A stretch of 64,000 nt of DNA, from the NCBI GenBank assembly GCA_022495995.1, contig JAFEMH010000937.1, positions 1 to 64,000 of the forward strand, written 5' to 3'. Shown here piece after piece: positions 53,909 to 63,990 of this stretch (within the stretch, counting starts at the first letter, position 1; every line of letters begins with the position of its first letter). Below the pieces are notes generated by a model. It searched no databases. It saw only the letters and a list, made by a program, of their open reading frames with translations, and was not told where the DNA came from. Position numbers and translations under genes: made by a program. The DNA is from Adenophora triphylla var. japonica. Taxonomy: Eukaryota; Streptophyta; Magnoliopsida; Asterales; Campanulaceae.

Positions 53909-56871
53909 ATGGCTGAAGGATCTCGAAGGAGTCGTCGTCAACGCAGTCAAGAGGTGGTCGAGCAACGGATGGAGCTCCAAAGGAATTGGATTTCGTTCGT
54001 TCCATCTTCGAAGAACCCGGATGTCTTGTATCCGAATCCGGAGGTGCACAATCGTCGCTCTATGAACGTCGGGGAGGTAAGAAATCTGTTCCGTTTTGAT
54101 TCCCTGCTCGAATTTTTGAATGCTAGAACTAGGTTTTAGTTTTTCGCATTTTTGAATTTTTTTTGTTATTATTTTATGCCTTTTTGTGAAATTCTTGATG
54201 AATTGTTGAAAATGGACATGTAAAAAATGTGGGTATGTGTATTTTGTGCAGAAATGTGTAGATTAGCTTTTATTTGTGAAAATAAAGTGCTTCTCTAATG
54301 AAATGCATGCTTTGGTGTTTTGTACCGTATGCTATTTATGTATGTACATTATGAGAAAAGTTATCGTGTAGTGATAATTTTTGTGAAAAATGTGACATGT
54401 GCCGTGTTTTGTGACGGGTTTTGTCTGAAAGTGTGTGCCGTGTAGGGACGGGTTTTTTGAAAAATGTGTTATGCATATGTGTCGTGCCGTGTGTGCCATG
54501 TTTTTGGGTGACGGACTTTGTGGGGAAAATATGTGCAATATGTGCCGTGTTTTTGTGACGGGTTACATGTGCCTTTGCCGTGTTGGGACGGACTTTTTTT
54601 TTTTTTTTGAAAATGTGTCGTGTGGGTGCCGTGTTTTTGTGACGGACTGCATGGGAAAAATTATATGTATGATATATGTGAAAATTATGTGCAATGTGCG
54701 CCGTGTTTTGTGACGGGTTACATGGAAAAATTATATGTATAATGTATGTGAAAATTATGTGCAATATATGTGTCGTGTTTTGTGACGGGTTATTTGTGCC
54801 TTTATATCAAGTACTGTGATTGACGTACCTTTGCTGTGTTTACCTGCAGGATGCGGGGCTTATGGCCGGGAAGGCCAAGAGGATGAAGACTCGGGGATCG
54901 CCGAGGCCGGCTGGTTGAGCTGCGGCAATGATGCCCGATATTTCCGTGGACGGTAGGCCGAGTCCCCTGAGGCCGGTCTACGCTTACGGCCCGGGGGTGT
55001 TCGTTGAGAACCCGGCTGGGGTTTCGACACGAGGAAGAACAAGAGCGTCTTCCTTGGCCTTTCGAGTACCGGTGGGATACCACCCACACCTTCCATCCGA
55101 GCCGGGAGAGGTGACGGTGACGCCTACCGACTTTGCTGCGATCACCGGGCTTTCCTTCAAAGGAGGGCCGGTACGGTGGAGGGATATGATCTCCGATGTG
55201 GTGCTGGCTGAGCTGTTGGGCTTTGAGCCTCGTCCTCGCAGGGGCCTGGGCATGTTGTATAGTGACGTGGAGCTGAAGATTACGGCCAGTATTGGGGCCT
55301 ACATCCGGGGTACCGGCCAGGTGACGGCGGAGCAGTTGGCGCGCTCCTTTTTGTGGTATGCACTGTCCGAGACGTTGTTCTCGAACCACGCGACTGCGGC
55401 TCCATTTGCTCTGTTGGAGAGCTTGACTGATCTGGATAGAGTTTGTGACATCGCTTGGGGCGAGGCAGGCTTGGCCGAGCTCTACTTCTCCCTGGACCGG
55501 TTTAGCCGGGGTGTGGCCAGTTCGTTGGCCTGTTTTGACTTTGCTTTGGAGGTATGAGTTTATTGCCGTTTTTGATTTAGCAACTTGTCTTTTCTCCGTT
55601 TTCTTTTGCACTGAGCCTTCTCTGTTTTTTGTCACAGGTGTGGTTTTATGAGGTTTTCCAGTGTTTCCCGTGGGATAGAGATCCTGGGGCAGTTGCTGCG
55701 TACCCTGCTATGCTGGGCTGGGCTCGTACGGCGAGGAAGAGGAGGACCAGCAGGGGGAAGCTCACCATCGCCACTGGATGTGCAGGAGCGTCCTGGAGAG
55801 GGTAGCCCGGAGGGGTTCGTTTTGTTCCCGTGGGCTCGGTATGAGGGGGATGAGTTTGAGGGGGCTCCCGAGGTGACAGCGCGGCGGAAGATGCTGCGGG
55901 GCTTGACTTGTGATGTCATGTATCTGGGAGAGCGGGTCTTCTGGCAGCATGGCCCTGGTGTGCTTCCCGTGGCTCCGAGGGACCCTCCCTTTGGGATGCT
56001 TGATTCCCGGGACATGGACGTGCTCGATTTCGAGAGGTACCTTGGCGGTGTCGGCGCCGAGGAGTTCATCTTGTATGGAGAGGAGTACGGGGCCTTCGTG
56101 AGGAGGAAGCTGAGGACGCCGCAGTGCGAGGGAGAGAGAGGCCGGCCCGCAGCTCCCCTGCAGGTTCCGATGCCGGGACCGGATTTCACGTATGTCCGGG
56201 GACGGATCGAGGAGGAGGGTGTCTCGCACCCGTGCCCGAGCAGTGCTCCCGCTGCATACAGAGTGGATCCCGATAGATCGGTGAGTGTGTCGACTCTTTT
56301 CCATCTTGGCATCTTTTACGCATTTTTCTCTTTTTGTTGTTGAGTATAACCGTATTGCCGAGCGTTTCCTTGGTCGCTTGTCAGTGCAGTCCCTGGGAGA
56401 GCTTATGATATGTTGACTCGCCGTTACGTGGCGATGAGGTCGTTTGCGAAGAAGATGGCTTCGAAGATATCTTGCCGGTCTTCGCGACGCGTGCCGGCGT
56501 ACGAGCCTATGCCTTCGAGGCACTCTCAGAGACGTTCCTCCGCCTAGAGCCGAGCCTGAGCCGCAGCGAGAGGGACCTTTGAGGGGGCGGCATAGCATGG
56601 ATGCCGGACATCTTCGGGAGCCGCAGGGCCTTCGAGGGAGCAGCCCTTTTATCGCTCATGCCTCCGCATGGCGCACAGGGTGAGGGTTCCTCAGCGCCTG
56701 CTTTCTTTGATCCTTTCGCCGGATTTGATCCTTCTGAGTACTTTTCATGGGAGCCTCCGGCGGGGTGCCTCAGATTCCGACGACGAGGATGTGACGGGCG
56801 AGTTCGCTGGGATGCCCGACTTTTCTTTGGAGGACCTCGGCGAGGATGATGATGCTGAGGATTCTGATTAG
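53909..56871 (+). pseudogene. Plant mobile domain (PMD) protein, antisense gene 1 of the Tat/Retand element
   Basis: A spliced gene on the strand opposite to gag-pol. Exon 1 is 53909-54076 (MAEGSRRSRRQRSQ..., donor GTAAGA). Exon 2 is 54850-55551 after acceptor CTGCAG; it has a TGA at about 54916, then the PMD block with GEVTVTPTDFAAITGLSFKG, FLWYALSETLFSNHAT and CDIAWGEAGLAELYFSLDRF. Exon 3 is 55638-56280 (VWFYEVFQCFPW) with a frameshift near 55770, then DFERYLGGVGAEEFILYGEE. A last exon from about 56345 has a further frameshift and ends in an acidic tail DEDVTGEFAGMPDFSLEDLG to the stop at 56871. PMD proteins are found both in Tat-lineage elements and as host silencing factors (MAIN family); the role here is unknown. 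Confidence 0.8.
54393..54795 (+). repeat. Intronic minisatellite GTGCCGTGTTTTGTGACGGG
   Basis: About nine copies of GTGCCGTGTTTT(T)GTGACGG, with 10-60 bp of variable TATATGTGAAAAT sequence between them, fill most of intron 1 of the PMD gene. The rest of the intron (54077-54390) is AT-rich with no feature. Confidence 0.8.
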
Positions 56872-57216
56872 TATTCATTTGCTTTCCCTCTTTTCATATC
56901 CCTCTCCCTTTTTTTTTGTTTAGCAACAGACATTTGATGTACCTGTAATAAAACACTCGTATTTGCACGGCAAACAGTATTTTATTTTAAGATGTAATGT
57001 CATATTTTGTGATTCCCGGGAATTGTCCTAGAAATTGTTGCTATTATTATTTTTTTTATTTTGTGCATGCCACGTGAGCTGAGAGTGTGTTTGTGGGTAG
57101 TGTTTGTTTGCCGGGAATGGCTTTGGCCAGTGTTTGGGCAGTTTGGAGCAAGGTTCTGTTGAGGACGGTGGTTGTTATGACCGTTTCTTTGAGGAAATGG
57201 GTTCTGTTTGCAAGGA

Positions 57217-57290
57217 GGTCCGTACGGACATACTTAGCATGCAAAGAGGTCCGTACGGACCAACCTTGCTTTTGGGAAGGACATAAATGC
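57217..57290 (+). promoter_or_regulatory. Palindrome pair and TATA-like box of antisense gene 2
   Basis: GGTCCGTACGGAC at 57217-57229 and GGTCCGTACGGACC at 57248-57261, 31 bp apart, with the flank GCATGCAAAGA seen also at 51073. ACATAAATG lies at 57281 and an ATG at 57380. Confidence 0.6.
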
Positions 57291-57379
57291 TTTCCAGTGT
57301 CTGGTTCTTCCTCATTTCCCCATTTGCAGCCATTTTCGAGCTTTCTTCCCCATTTTCTCTAGGAACCTCCATTTTTGCC

Positions 57380-58610
57380 ATGGATTCTTCGTACGTCCCT
57401 AGAATTTTGTCGAGGCTTTCGCAGGAGAGGCAAGCACACTTCCTTGAGTAGTTGAAACGTGGATGCGGCGCCGTATGAGGCATCGTAGACGGGCTTTCGA
57501 GGTAAGGTTTCGTCTTTGCTCGGTTTGGTCTTTTAAGGAGTTGGTTCCCGATTGGGATTTGTTGCGAGGCTGCCGTGAAGTTACGGGATGTTAGGAGGCA
57601 CGTGTCTTGTTTCTCCTACAATGAAATGGTGCCCACTTTTGAGGATTTTCGGGCTTTGATTGGAGGACCGGAGGTGGAGGCCATCTCGGCTTCCTTTGAT
57701 TGGTGAGTCTTCTTTGTGAGCGTGAAGCTTGCGAGACTTTCTTCATACTTCGTTGGAAGAAGTGCAGGCATGATCCTTGATTCGGGTCATATTGACATTT
57801 ACGAAATTTCTGTAGGAGCGGTTCATGGTTGATGATGAGTGACGTCTCTTGGGATGTATTTGCCTTGTGCGTGATGGCGACGCTTTTTACGGTCGGTTCC
57901 TTGGCATTTGTGATGGCGCTTTGCTAGATGTGGTAGGAGCACCGCAGAGCCGGGAGAGGATATTGTCCCGTTGGCCTTTGGGGAGACTCTTCATGGTATC
58001 GACCGTCCGGCGACCGGGGATCGTTTTATGAGAGGGAAGCCCCGCTTTGCTCACCTTATGGCTGCGAGAGAGACTTCAGCCATGTCCGAGGCTCCGACGT
58101 CGTTTAGCCCGTGGTCATTTGCTCGCCGACCTCTTGTGTTGGATATGGATCGATCCGCCCGGGAGAGATGGATGGCACACTTGGTACGCATCGATCCGCC
58201 CGGTGGGTTCCGCACCGGAGGATTGAGACCAGTGAGGGTCTTGCAGAAGGGTCACTACGTTGTCGAGTTCCGGGTTTGTCTTGGTCCTCCTTCTATATTC
58301 CGTCGCTTGTTTCCCGGCAGTTTGGGATGAAGCGAGAGCCTTTGTTGGCCGGGATGACCTTGCTTCTTTGCGGAGAGTAGTTCCTCTTTGTATGGCGACT
58401 TCGAGTGCCTTCTTGTATTTTACGAGGGTATGGAAGTATTCCGCTTTCCCTCTGTGGTACTCCTTAGACGTCGGGAGCGTTGTATTGACGACTCGGTATC
58501 GGCTTTGGTATGAGCGGCGTGTTGGGCGTCCCAAGTGGTCTTGGAGAGCGGGCGTGTAGCGATTGCAGGACCCGGTTGCCGTAGCGGCTATTGCCTTAGG
58601 AGTTCGAAGC
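57380..58610 (+). pseudogene. Antisense gene 2 of the Tat/Retand element, unidentified
   Basis: Begins MDSSYVPRILSRLSQERQAH at 57380, followed by a stop and frame changes. A recognisable block SCFSYNEMVPTFEDFRALIG near 57610-57670 resembles the ...MVPT.EE...L(L/I)G motif of plant transposon-associated domains (DUF7745/PMD-like). Later pieces are DVFALCVMATLFTVGSLAF near 57856 and GDRFMRGKPRFAHLMAARE near 58015. It lies on the strand opposite to gag-pol, like the PMD gene. Frames change several times, so no product is expected. Confidence 0.5.
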
Positions 58611-58619
58611 ACAGTCGAC

Positions 58620-59780
58620 CACTTTGGATGTGACGGGAGACACTTTGTTTGACTACGAGACTAGAGTTGACCGGCCCGACGGGGAGAGGTCCTCTCTTAC
58701 AGGACTCGCGGGGAGGAGATCCGAGCCGAAGCACGGGCGAATGAAGCCACGAGAGCCACTGGATTGTTTGACTCTGTGGGGAGGACCCCGATCTCGGAGC
58801 GAGAGACGCAGAGTTGGTTCACGTGAAGCGAAAGAAGACTCGCGGGGACGAGGGAAGAAAGGAAAGAATGGCGAGGGGACAAGCGCAGATGGCGCGGAAT
58901 GACCTCCTAGGTATCCATTCATTGCATTGCAAACACATTATTAGTTAAATGTATTAAAGTTTGTCTTTTAGCATGTTGTGAACTTGAGAGTAGACCGTGC
59001 TTGAACTCATCAAGAAATGTTGTAACCGTTAGTGATTTGTGATTTACTTTTAAAGCTTTGTCGAGACGCAAGATCTCTTGTTTGCCTTTGCTTACATTGT
59101 GTACTTTGTCGGCGTCCATCTTTGGACTTTTACGTTGCATTCGCGGGTGACGATGCAGGCCACTGACAGCCAATCCCCTTTGCTTAGGCTTTGTGCTTGG
59201 TGAGAGGTTGAATGCTCCCTTGACAAGTTGTTTTGACGGTCTTTTCGTAGCTTCCTTGCCTCTTTGTTGGCGTCGGGCTCTTGACCTCAATTTCGCAGCT
59301 TCTGCTTGAGCTTCTTTTATTTTTATTATTTTTTTGTGAGCCCTTGCTCGAGCTCTCTCTTTTTTTTTTTTTTTTTTTTGTGAGCCCTTGCTCGAGCTCT
59401 CCTTTTTTTTTTTTTTTTTTGAAGCGCGTGAGGGCGAAGACAAGCCCCCTGGCTTGGAAGCGGACACGAGTCGGTCGTTTGATGTTGAGTGACCCTCGGA
59501 TGTCCTTGGATGTTGCCGCCGTCGTTTGACTTGGTCAAGGTATTTCTTGGGGCGTGTTTCTTGAAAAGTGCGTAGCTTGATGGAGGTCTTGATTGACATT
59601 CAAACTTTTGACTTTTTGTGTATTTTTAGACCGGACCAATTAAGGTTGCCTACGTTCCCCGGACTAGAGGGCTCGGGTGCGTAGTTCGACACTACATGGA
59701 GTGCCAAGAGATGCACTGTTGTTCTTCTTCGAGCGAAGTATCTGCGAAGTTTGCTTCCGTTATTTGGATTCATGAAGGGA
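58620..59780. other. Region between antisense gene 2 and integrase
   Basis: A frame on the + strand from 58624 to 58899 rich in Arg and Glu may be the tail of antisense gene 2. From 58910 to 59320 nothing is seen. At 59320-59425 three tandem copies of GTGAGCCCTTGCTCGAGCTC are each followed by a run of T, lengthening from 7 to 20. Confidence 0.4.
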
Positions 59781-59787
59781 TTGCCGT

Positions 59788-61035
59788 CTAGGTGCATCGG
59801 CTTCATGGCGCCTCCGAGAAGATCTTTTGAACCACGTAAGGGCCGATCCAAGTGGGTTCCCATTTTCCCGATGGGTTGGTTCGAGTGGGAGGCTTTTCTT
59901 TGAGTACAAGGTCGCCTTCCACGATGTCTCGGGATTTGACTTTCTTGTCGAAAGCTCTAGCCATCCTGCTTTGATAGGCTCGGACGTGTTCCATGGCCTT
60001 TAGTCGTCGCTCGTCTAGTAGAGCCAATTCGTCATGTCGGCTTCGGAGCCATTCAACTTCGTTGATGTCATTTTCCGGCGCTCGGAGTGAGGAATTTCCG
60101 GCTCGATGGGAAGGGCCTTCCATCCCGTATGTCGGGGCAAATGGGGTTTCTCCCGTGGGCACATTATGGCGACGTGCGGTAGCCCCAAAGTGCAAGGTGC
60201 GGCTTCTCGGGCCAATCTCGTCCTCGGGTGGTCATTTTCGGATGATCCGTTCGAGGGTTTTGTTTGTTGCTTCCACGGCGCCGTTTGTTTGTGGCCGGTA
60301 GGGAGAAGATTTGTGGCGTGTGATCTTGAATTCGGCCGGCGATCTGCCGAATTCCCCTTCGAAGTGTGAGCCGTTGTACGATATGACCTCATTTGGGATG
60401 CCGTATCGGCATATGATGTTTTCCTTGAGGAAATGCGCGACCTTCTTGGAGGTGAGTACCTTGTAGGACTTGGCTTCGACCCATTTGGTGAAGTAGTCGA
60501 TGGCTACTAAGATGAACTTCGTGACCGTTCTTTGCTGGCGGAGCGATTTTCCCGATGACGTCAATTCCCCAGTGGCGAAGGGCGAGGTGTAGTCATGCGG
60601 TAGAGATCGTGAGGTGGTAGATGATTGAGGTTGGAGAACCGTTGGCACTTGTCGCAGCTTCGGACAAAGTGGATGCAATCTGCCTCCATAGAGATCCAGT
60701 AGTAGCCCATCCCGAGAATGATTTGCATCGGGGCTCACGGCGTTCATGTGGGGACCGCAAGCCCCATTGTGGACTTCGTTCATGAACTTGTTTGCTTCTT
60801 CTTGGCTGATGCAGCGTAGGAGTGGCCCATGGTAGCGTTTCTTGTATAGCATGTCCCCGAGGATGACGAAGTGAGAAGCGAGGCGCTTTAGGGCCATGAC
60901 GCTCTTGGTTTTGACCCCTTCTGTGTGTGGGTCTTCCTTGTTCATGAAGGTGGTTTCCCCGTTCTTGAGGTATTGGAAAGATCTGGTTTGTGCTGGAAAT
61001 GGCGTCGGACTTGCGTCTCTTTGGCTCTTCAGCAA
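59788..61035 (-). pseudogene. Tat/Retand integrase
   Basis: Minus strand. The zinc-binding H2C2 region is near MLYKKRYHGPLLRCISQEEA and NEVHNGACGPHM (60850-60740), damaged further on. The catalytic core reads VAIDYFTKWVEAKSYKVLTS (60513 on) with the first Asp, then RYGIPNEVISYNGSHF where the usual second Asp (DNG) is Tyr-Asn-Gly, and SSPYRPQTNGAVEATNKTLE near 60290. After a frameshift the C-terminal part continues (60195-59803) with RAYQSRMARAFDKKVKSRD and WIGPYVVQKIF, and ends near 59788 with LDGNPFMNPNNGSKLRRYFA in another frame. The substituted Asp and the frameshifts make it inactive. Confidence 0.88.
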
Positions 61036-61227
61036 TCTTGCAAATCGTTGTGATTAAAACCTTCTCGGCAGCTTGGGCCCGGTTTTTCTCTCGTTTGACA
61101 ACATGCTTAAATGTTTGCTTGATGCATTTATTTAATTAATGTGTTTGCCTTTTGTATAGATGAATTGTTATTAACTTGTTTTGATTAGTTAATATCATCA
61201 TTAGTTAAAGATGCAATGAAATGATTT

Positions 61228-61990
61228 TTTTTTTTAGGAAGGTCGGACCTTTTATTGAAAGCGTGAAGACTGTACATTGTTGATCCAAGATTCACAATCG
61301 TCGGGCGTAAAGCCGTCAAAAGACTCAAAAGATGTGAATAGACAGACAACAAGACTCGAAGCTAGACTATAGGCGACGAGGATTGGACCGAGCTTCATTA
61401 CTCTCGGATGGGTTTGTAGCTCTAAAGGGAGTGAGTCTTTGGTTCGGTGGCCAATCTTCCCTTGGCATGAGTCCCGGAAAGTAGCCTGCATGCGGTTCGA
61501 TTTCAAACCAGATTGCGGAGGTTTTTGGCTGCTCCCCTGATGATGTCCCTCCATTAGTGTTGCCACCAGTCCTTGGGGGTTTTTGATGATAGAAGTCGTT
61601 GAGGGCCACTTCTAGGAGGGCGAAGCATTCGCTGATTCGGAGTGGATTTTTTGCCGATGTTGATCACTTTCATAGAATCGCTTCTTTATGCGGGATCTTT
61701 GCTTGGACGACGTTCTACAATGTACGATTCGAGCGGACATGCTATATCTCCTTCCCGATTAAGCCTTGGAGGAGGTTGCGCCATTGTTCGTCCGGGTCGG
61801 ACAGGAATGTTGAATTGAACTAAGCCGTGATGGCCGTTTGTCCCCGTAAGATCCGAGAGTGTCGGCTAGAGGGTTGTCTTGTACGGGGATCGGTGATGAG
61901 CCGGTTGCAAGAGGGTTTTCGGTGAAGTAAGGGTCTACTCCTCGATCAATCTCCATTAGGGCATCCATCTCTTGATCTTCTCTCAAGCAT
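61228..61990 (-). other. Unassigned segment with AATAAA and poly(A) in place of RT/RNase H
   Basis: Between integrase and protease, where RT and RNase H belong, there is no RT motif. On the minus strand a frame (61690-61370) with ISECFALLEVALNDFYHQKP and AGYFPGLMPREDWPPNQRLT is followed by TTTCAATAAAAGG and a run of 12 A at about 61240-61228. That looks like the 3' end of a retroposed transcript, or a chance poly(A). The product is not recognised. Confidence 0.35.
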
Positions 61991-62263
61991 TCTTCACGAT
62001 CGCATATGTCGAGTTGTCATCCCGACCCATGAGTTCTTCGATTTCCGGCTCGTCGCGGCTTAGAGCGTGGATGTAAGGATCCACTTCGTAGCGGGACGGG
62101 GTAGGAGAATCATGCGGGGAAGAGTATTCGGTCATGTCGAGACCTTCTTACGGGTCATAGCTTGCGGCCAAGCACTTGCCATTGCTGCTTCAGCGGATCA
62201 CTTCGATCGCTCCATTAGCATTGATGAATTTTACGCATTGGTGAAGAGTGGATGATCTTGCTT

Positions 62264-62512
62264 TCATCGATGTATCCAAGGTCGCCCAACAAAGCGAGAG
62301 AAGGTGGGTTTGATTTCCACGACTTGGAACTCTACCGACTCTAGTTGTACGTCGGGTGGATCCTTAGATTGATGACTCCTACGATCGGTCGTGCGGTGGA
62401 ATCGTAGGCTCGGATTACCCGAGGTGAAGGCCTTATCGAGAGAACGGTCGATGCGGAGTCGTTTCGGTGTGCTTAAAGCGATGATGTTGGCTGCGGAGCC
62501 GTTATCAATCAA
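62264..62512 (-). pseudogene. Tat/Retand aspartic protease
   Basis: Minus-strand frame starting LIDNGSAANIIALSTPKRL, where ID(N/T)GSA is the active-site block of Tat/Ogre-type retropepsins (LVDNGSAVNILPL is usual). A second block VEFQVVEIKPTFSRFVGRPW near the end corresponds to the F.V.....Y..ILGRPW region, degraded. It ends at a stop at 62264. Confidence 0.75.
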
Positions 62513-62869
62513 GGACGTTAGGGAGGAAGAACATCTCTATTTTTATGAGGATGAGGAGGGCTTCGTTGTGCCGATTCTCACATATTGGCAAGTCATCGTC
62601 CGCGAAGGCTAAACCGCTTCCCGTGCTACCGTTTGACTCGATCTCTTAAGAGGAACGTTCGATCCATCCATTTGTATGCCTTAGGTGGGGCAAAGATCGT
62701 AGGGAGACAGTTGCCCTTGGGCGTTCTTGTCGGAATTCCCGGTCACGAGATCTCTTGACTACTGGTTTCACGCTCCCAGTCGTAGCGGGACGGCATCTTG
62801 ACGGTTTCGGAAATTGCCGGGGGTCCGCTCTCGCTTGGAGTTTCATCAAAGGCTATTGAGTTTACCACT

Positions 62870-63990
62870 GTCGTTCAGTGGGAATGGATTTCCGATGGTA
62901 TTGGGACCACGGGGCGTTCCAATTTTCCCTCCTCAATGAGCCCCCTGGACCACAGCTTGAGCACGAAGCAATTGTCGGTGGTGTGGCCGGGGTAGTTGTG
63001 GAAGGCGCGGTGCTTGCTCATATCCATGTTGGGTTTGAGAGTCTTTGGTTGGAAATTCTCGAGTGGTTTGAGAAGATTTCGTTTCACCAAAGCTTCAAAT
63101 ACTTGACCCGAGGGCATTTCCGGGTTATCTAAATGCTTTGGGCTGTGGGAAGCGAGGGGGTTGTTATTCTTTGGGGCCGCTTGATCGCGGTTTACTCCGA
63201 GCTCCATTCGAATGTAGTCTGTTGTTCATTGCTTCCTTTCCTTTGGTCGGGGCGGGAGTTGAAGTTGCTGAGTTTGTTCGATAGCGGTAAGATGAGGCAG
63301 GTTGCTTTGTTGCCTTTTGAAGACTCGTGGTCTTTTCAAATTTTGTCCGGCGTTGACCGTAGCACGGAGATCCGGATAGAAATGGTGGGTGATCAAGGTC
63401 CTCAAAGATGGTTTGAGGCGGGAATGGAAGATGTCCATCTGCTCTTCTTTGGAAAGTGGATCCATTATCTCGCTTAGCTTCCAGTTCCATCTTTTGTAGA
63501 ACTCGCCCACCGGTTCGTCATCCTTTTGTTCGGTAGCTTGCAGTCATGACGGTTTGTTTCCCATTCAAGATTGGCGCGGTACTTCTCCAGAAGATTTCAC
63601 CGATCCGATCCCACGTGGAACGGTTTTCTGCCTTCACATTGAGGAACCACCTTAGTGCTGTGGATTTGAGGAATGCCGAAAATGATCTCGCCATCTGTTG
63701 AGGGTTGCCCTTCGCTCTCATACCCAGGACGTAGGTGTCGATGTGGGTTTTGGGCATTCTGTTCCGTCAAACTTTTCCATTTCCGCATCCCGAACTTTGG
63801 AGGGAGAGGGACCACTTTGTTCGGATCGCAGGCGGGAGGAGTCCTTCCGAGAACTAGCTAGCTTGCCTTGCATGTCTTTCATTTGTTCGATCGCCCAAGC
63901 CATGTGAGGATCACTGTCTGAGGTGGGTTACCGTTTTCGGGGACGAAAACCGAAGATGGAGGTGGATTGGGCGATGGGATCGCCATTCGG
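62870..63990 (-). pseudogene. Tat/Retand gag
   Basis: Minus strand. Starts near 63980 or at 63903 (MAWAIEQMKDMQGKLASS). The gag core is split by frameshifts: MEKFDGTECPKP, then HIDTYVLGMRAKGNPQQMAR and STALRWFLNVKAENRSTWDR, then GEFYKRWNWKL and LKPSLRTLITHHFYPDLRAT. The C-terminal part (63207-62875) has HRAFHNYPGHTTDNCFVLKL, matching the (C/Y).(F/Y)H...GH.T..C..L motif of this lineage. At least three frameshifts. Confidence 0.85.

Noticed and set aside
54336..54764. His- and Thr-rich minus-strand frame
   Set aside because: It is a by-product of the GTGCCGTGTTTT minisatellite in the PMD intron.
55632..56598. Long minus-strand frames opposite the PMD gene
   Set aside because: The GC-rich coding region of the PMD gene makes antisense frames open by chance; the PMD domain on the + strand is the real signal.
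58919..59599. Lys- and Arg-rich minus-strand frame with KKKKKK runs
   Set aside because: The runs come from the T-rich repeat at 59320-59425; no domain is visible and it lies past the integrase end.
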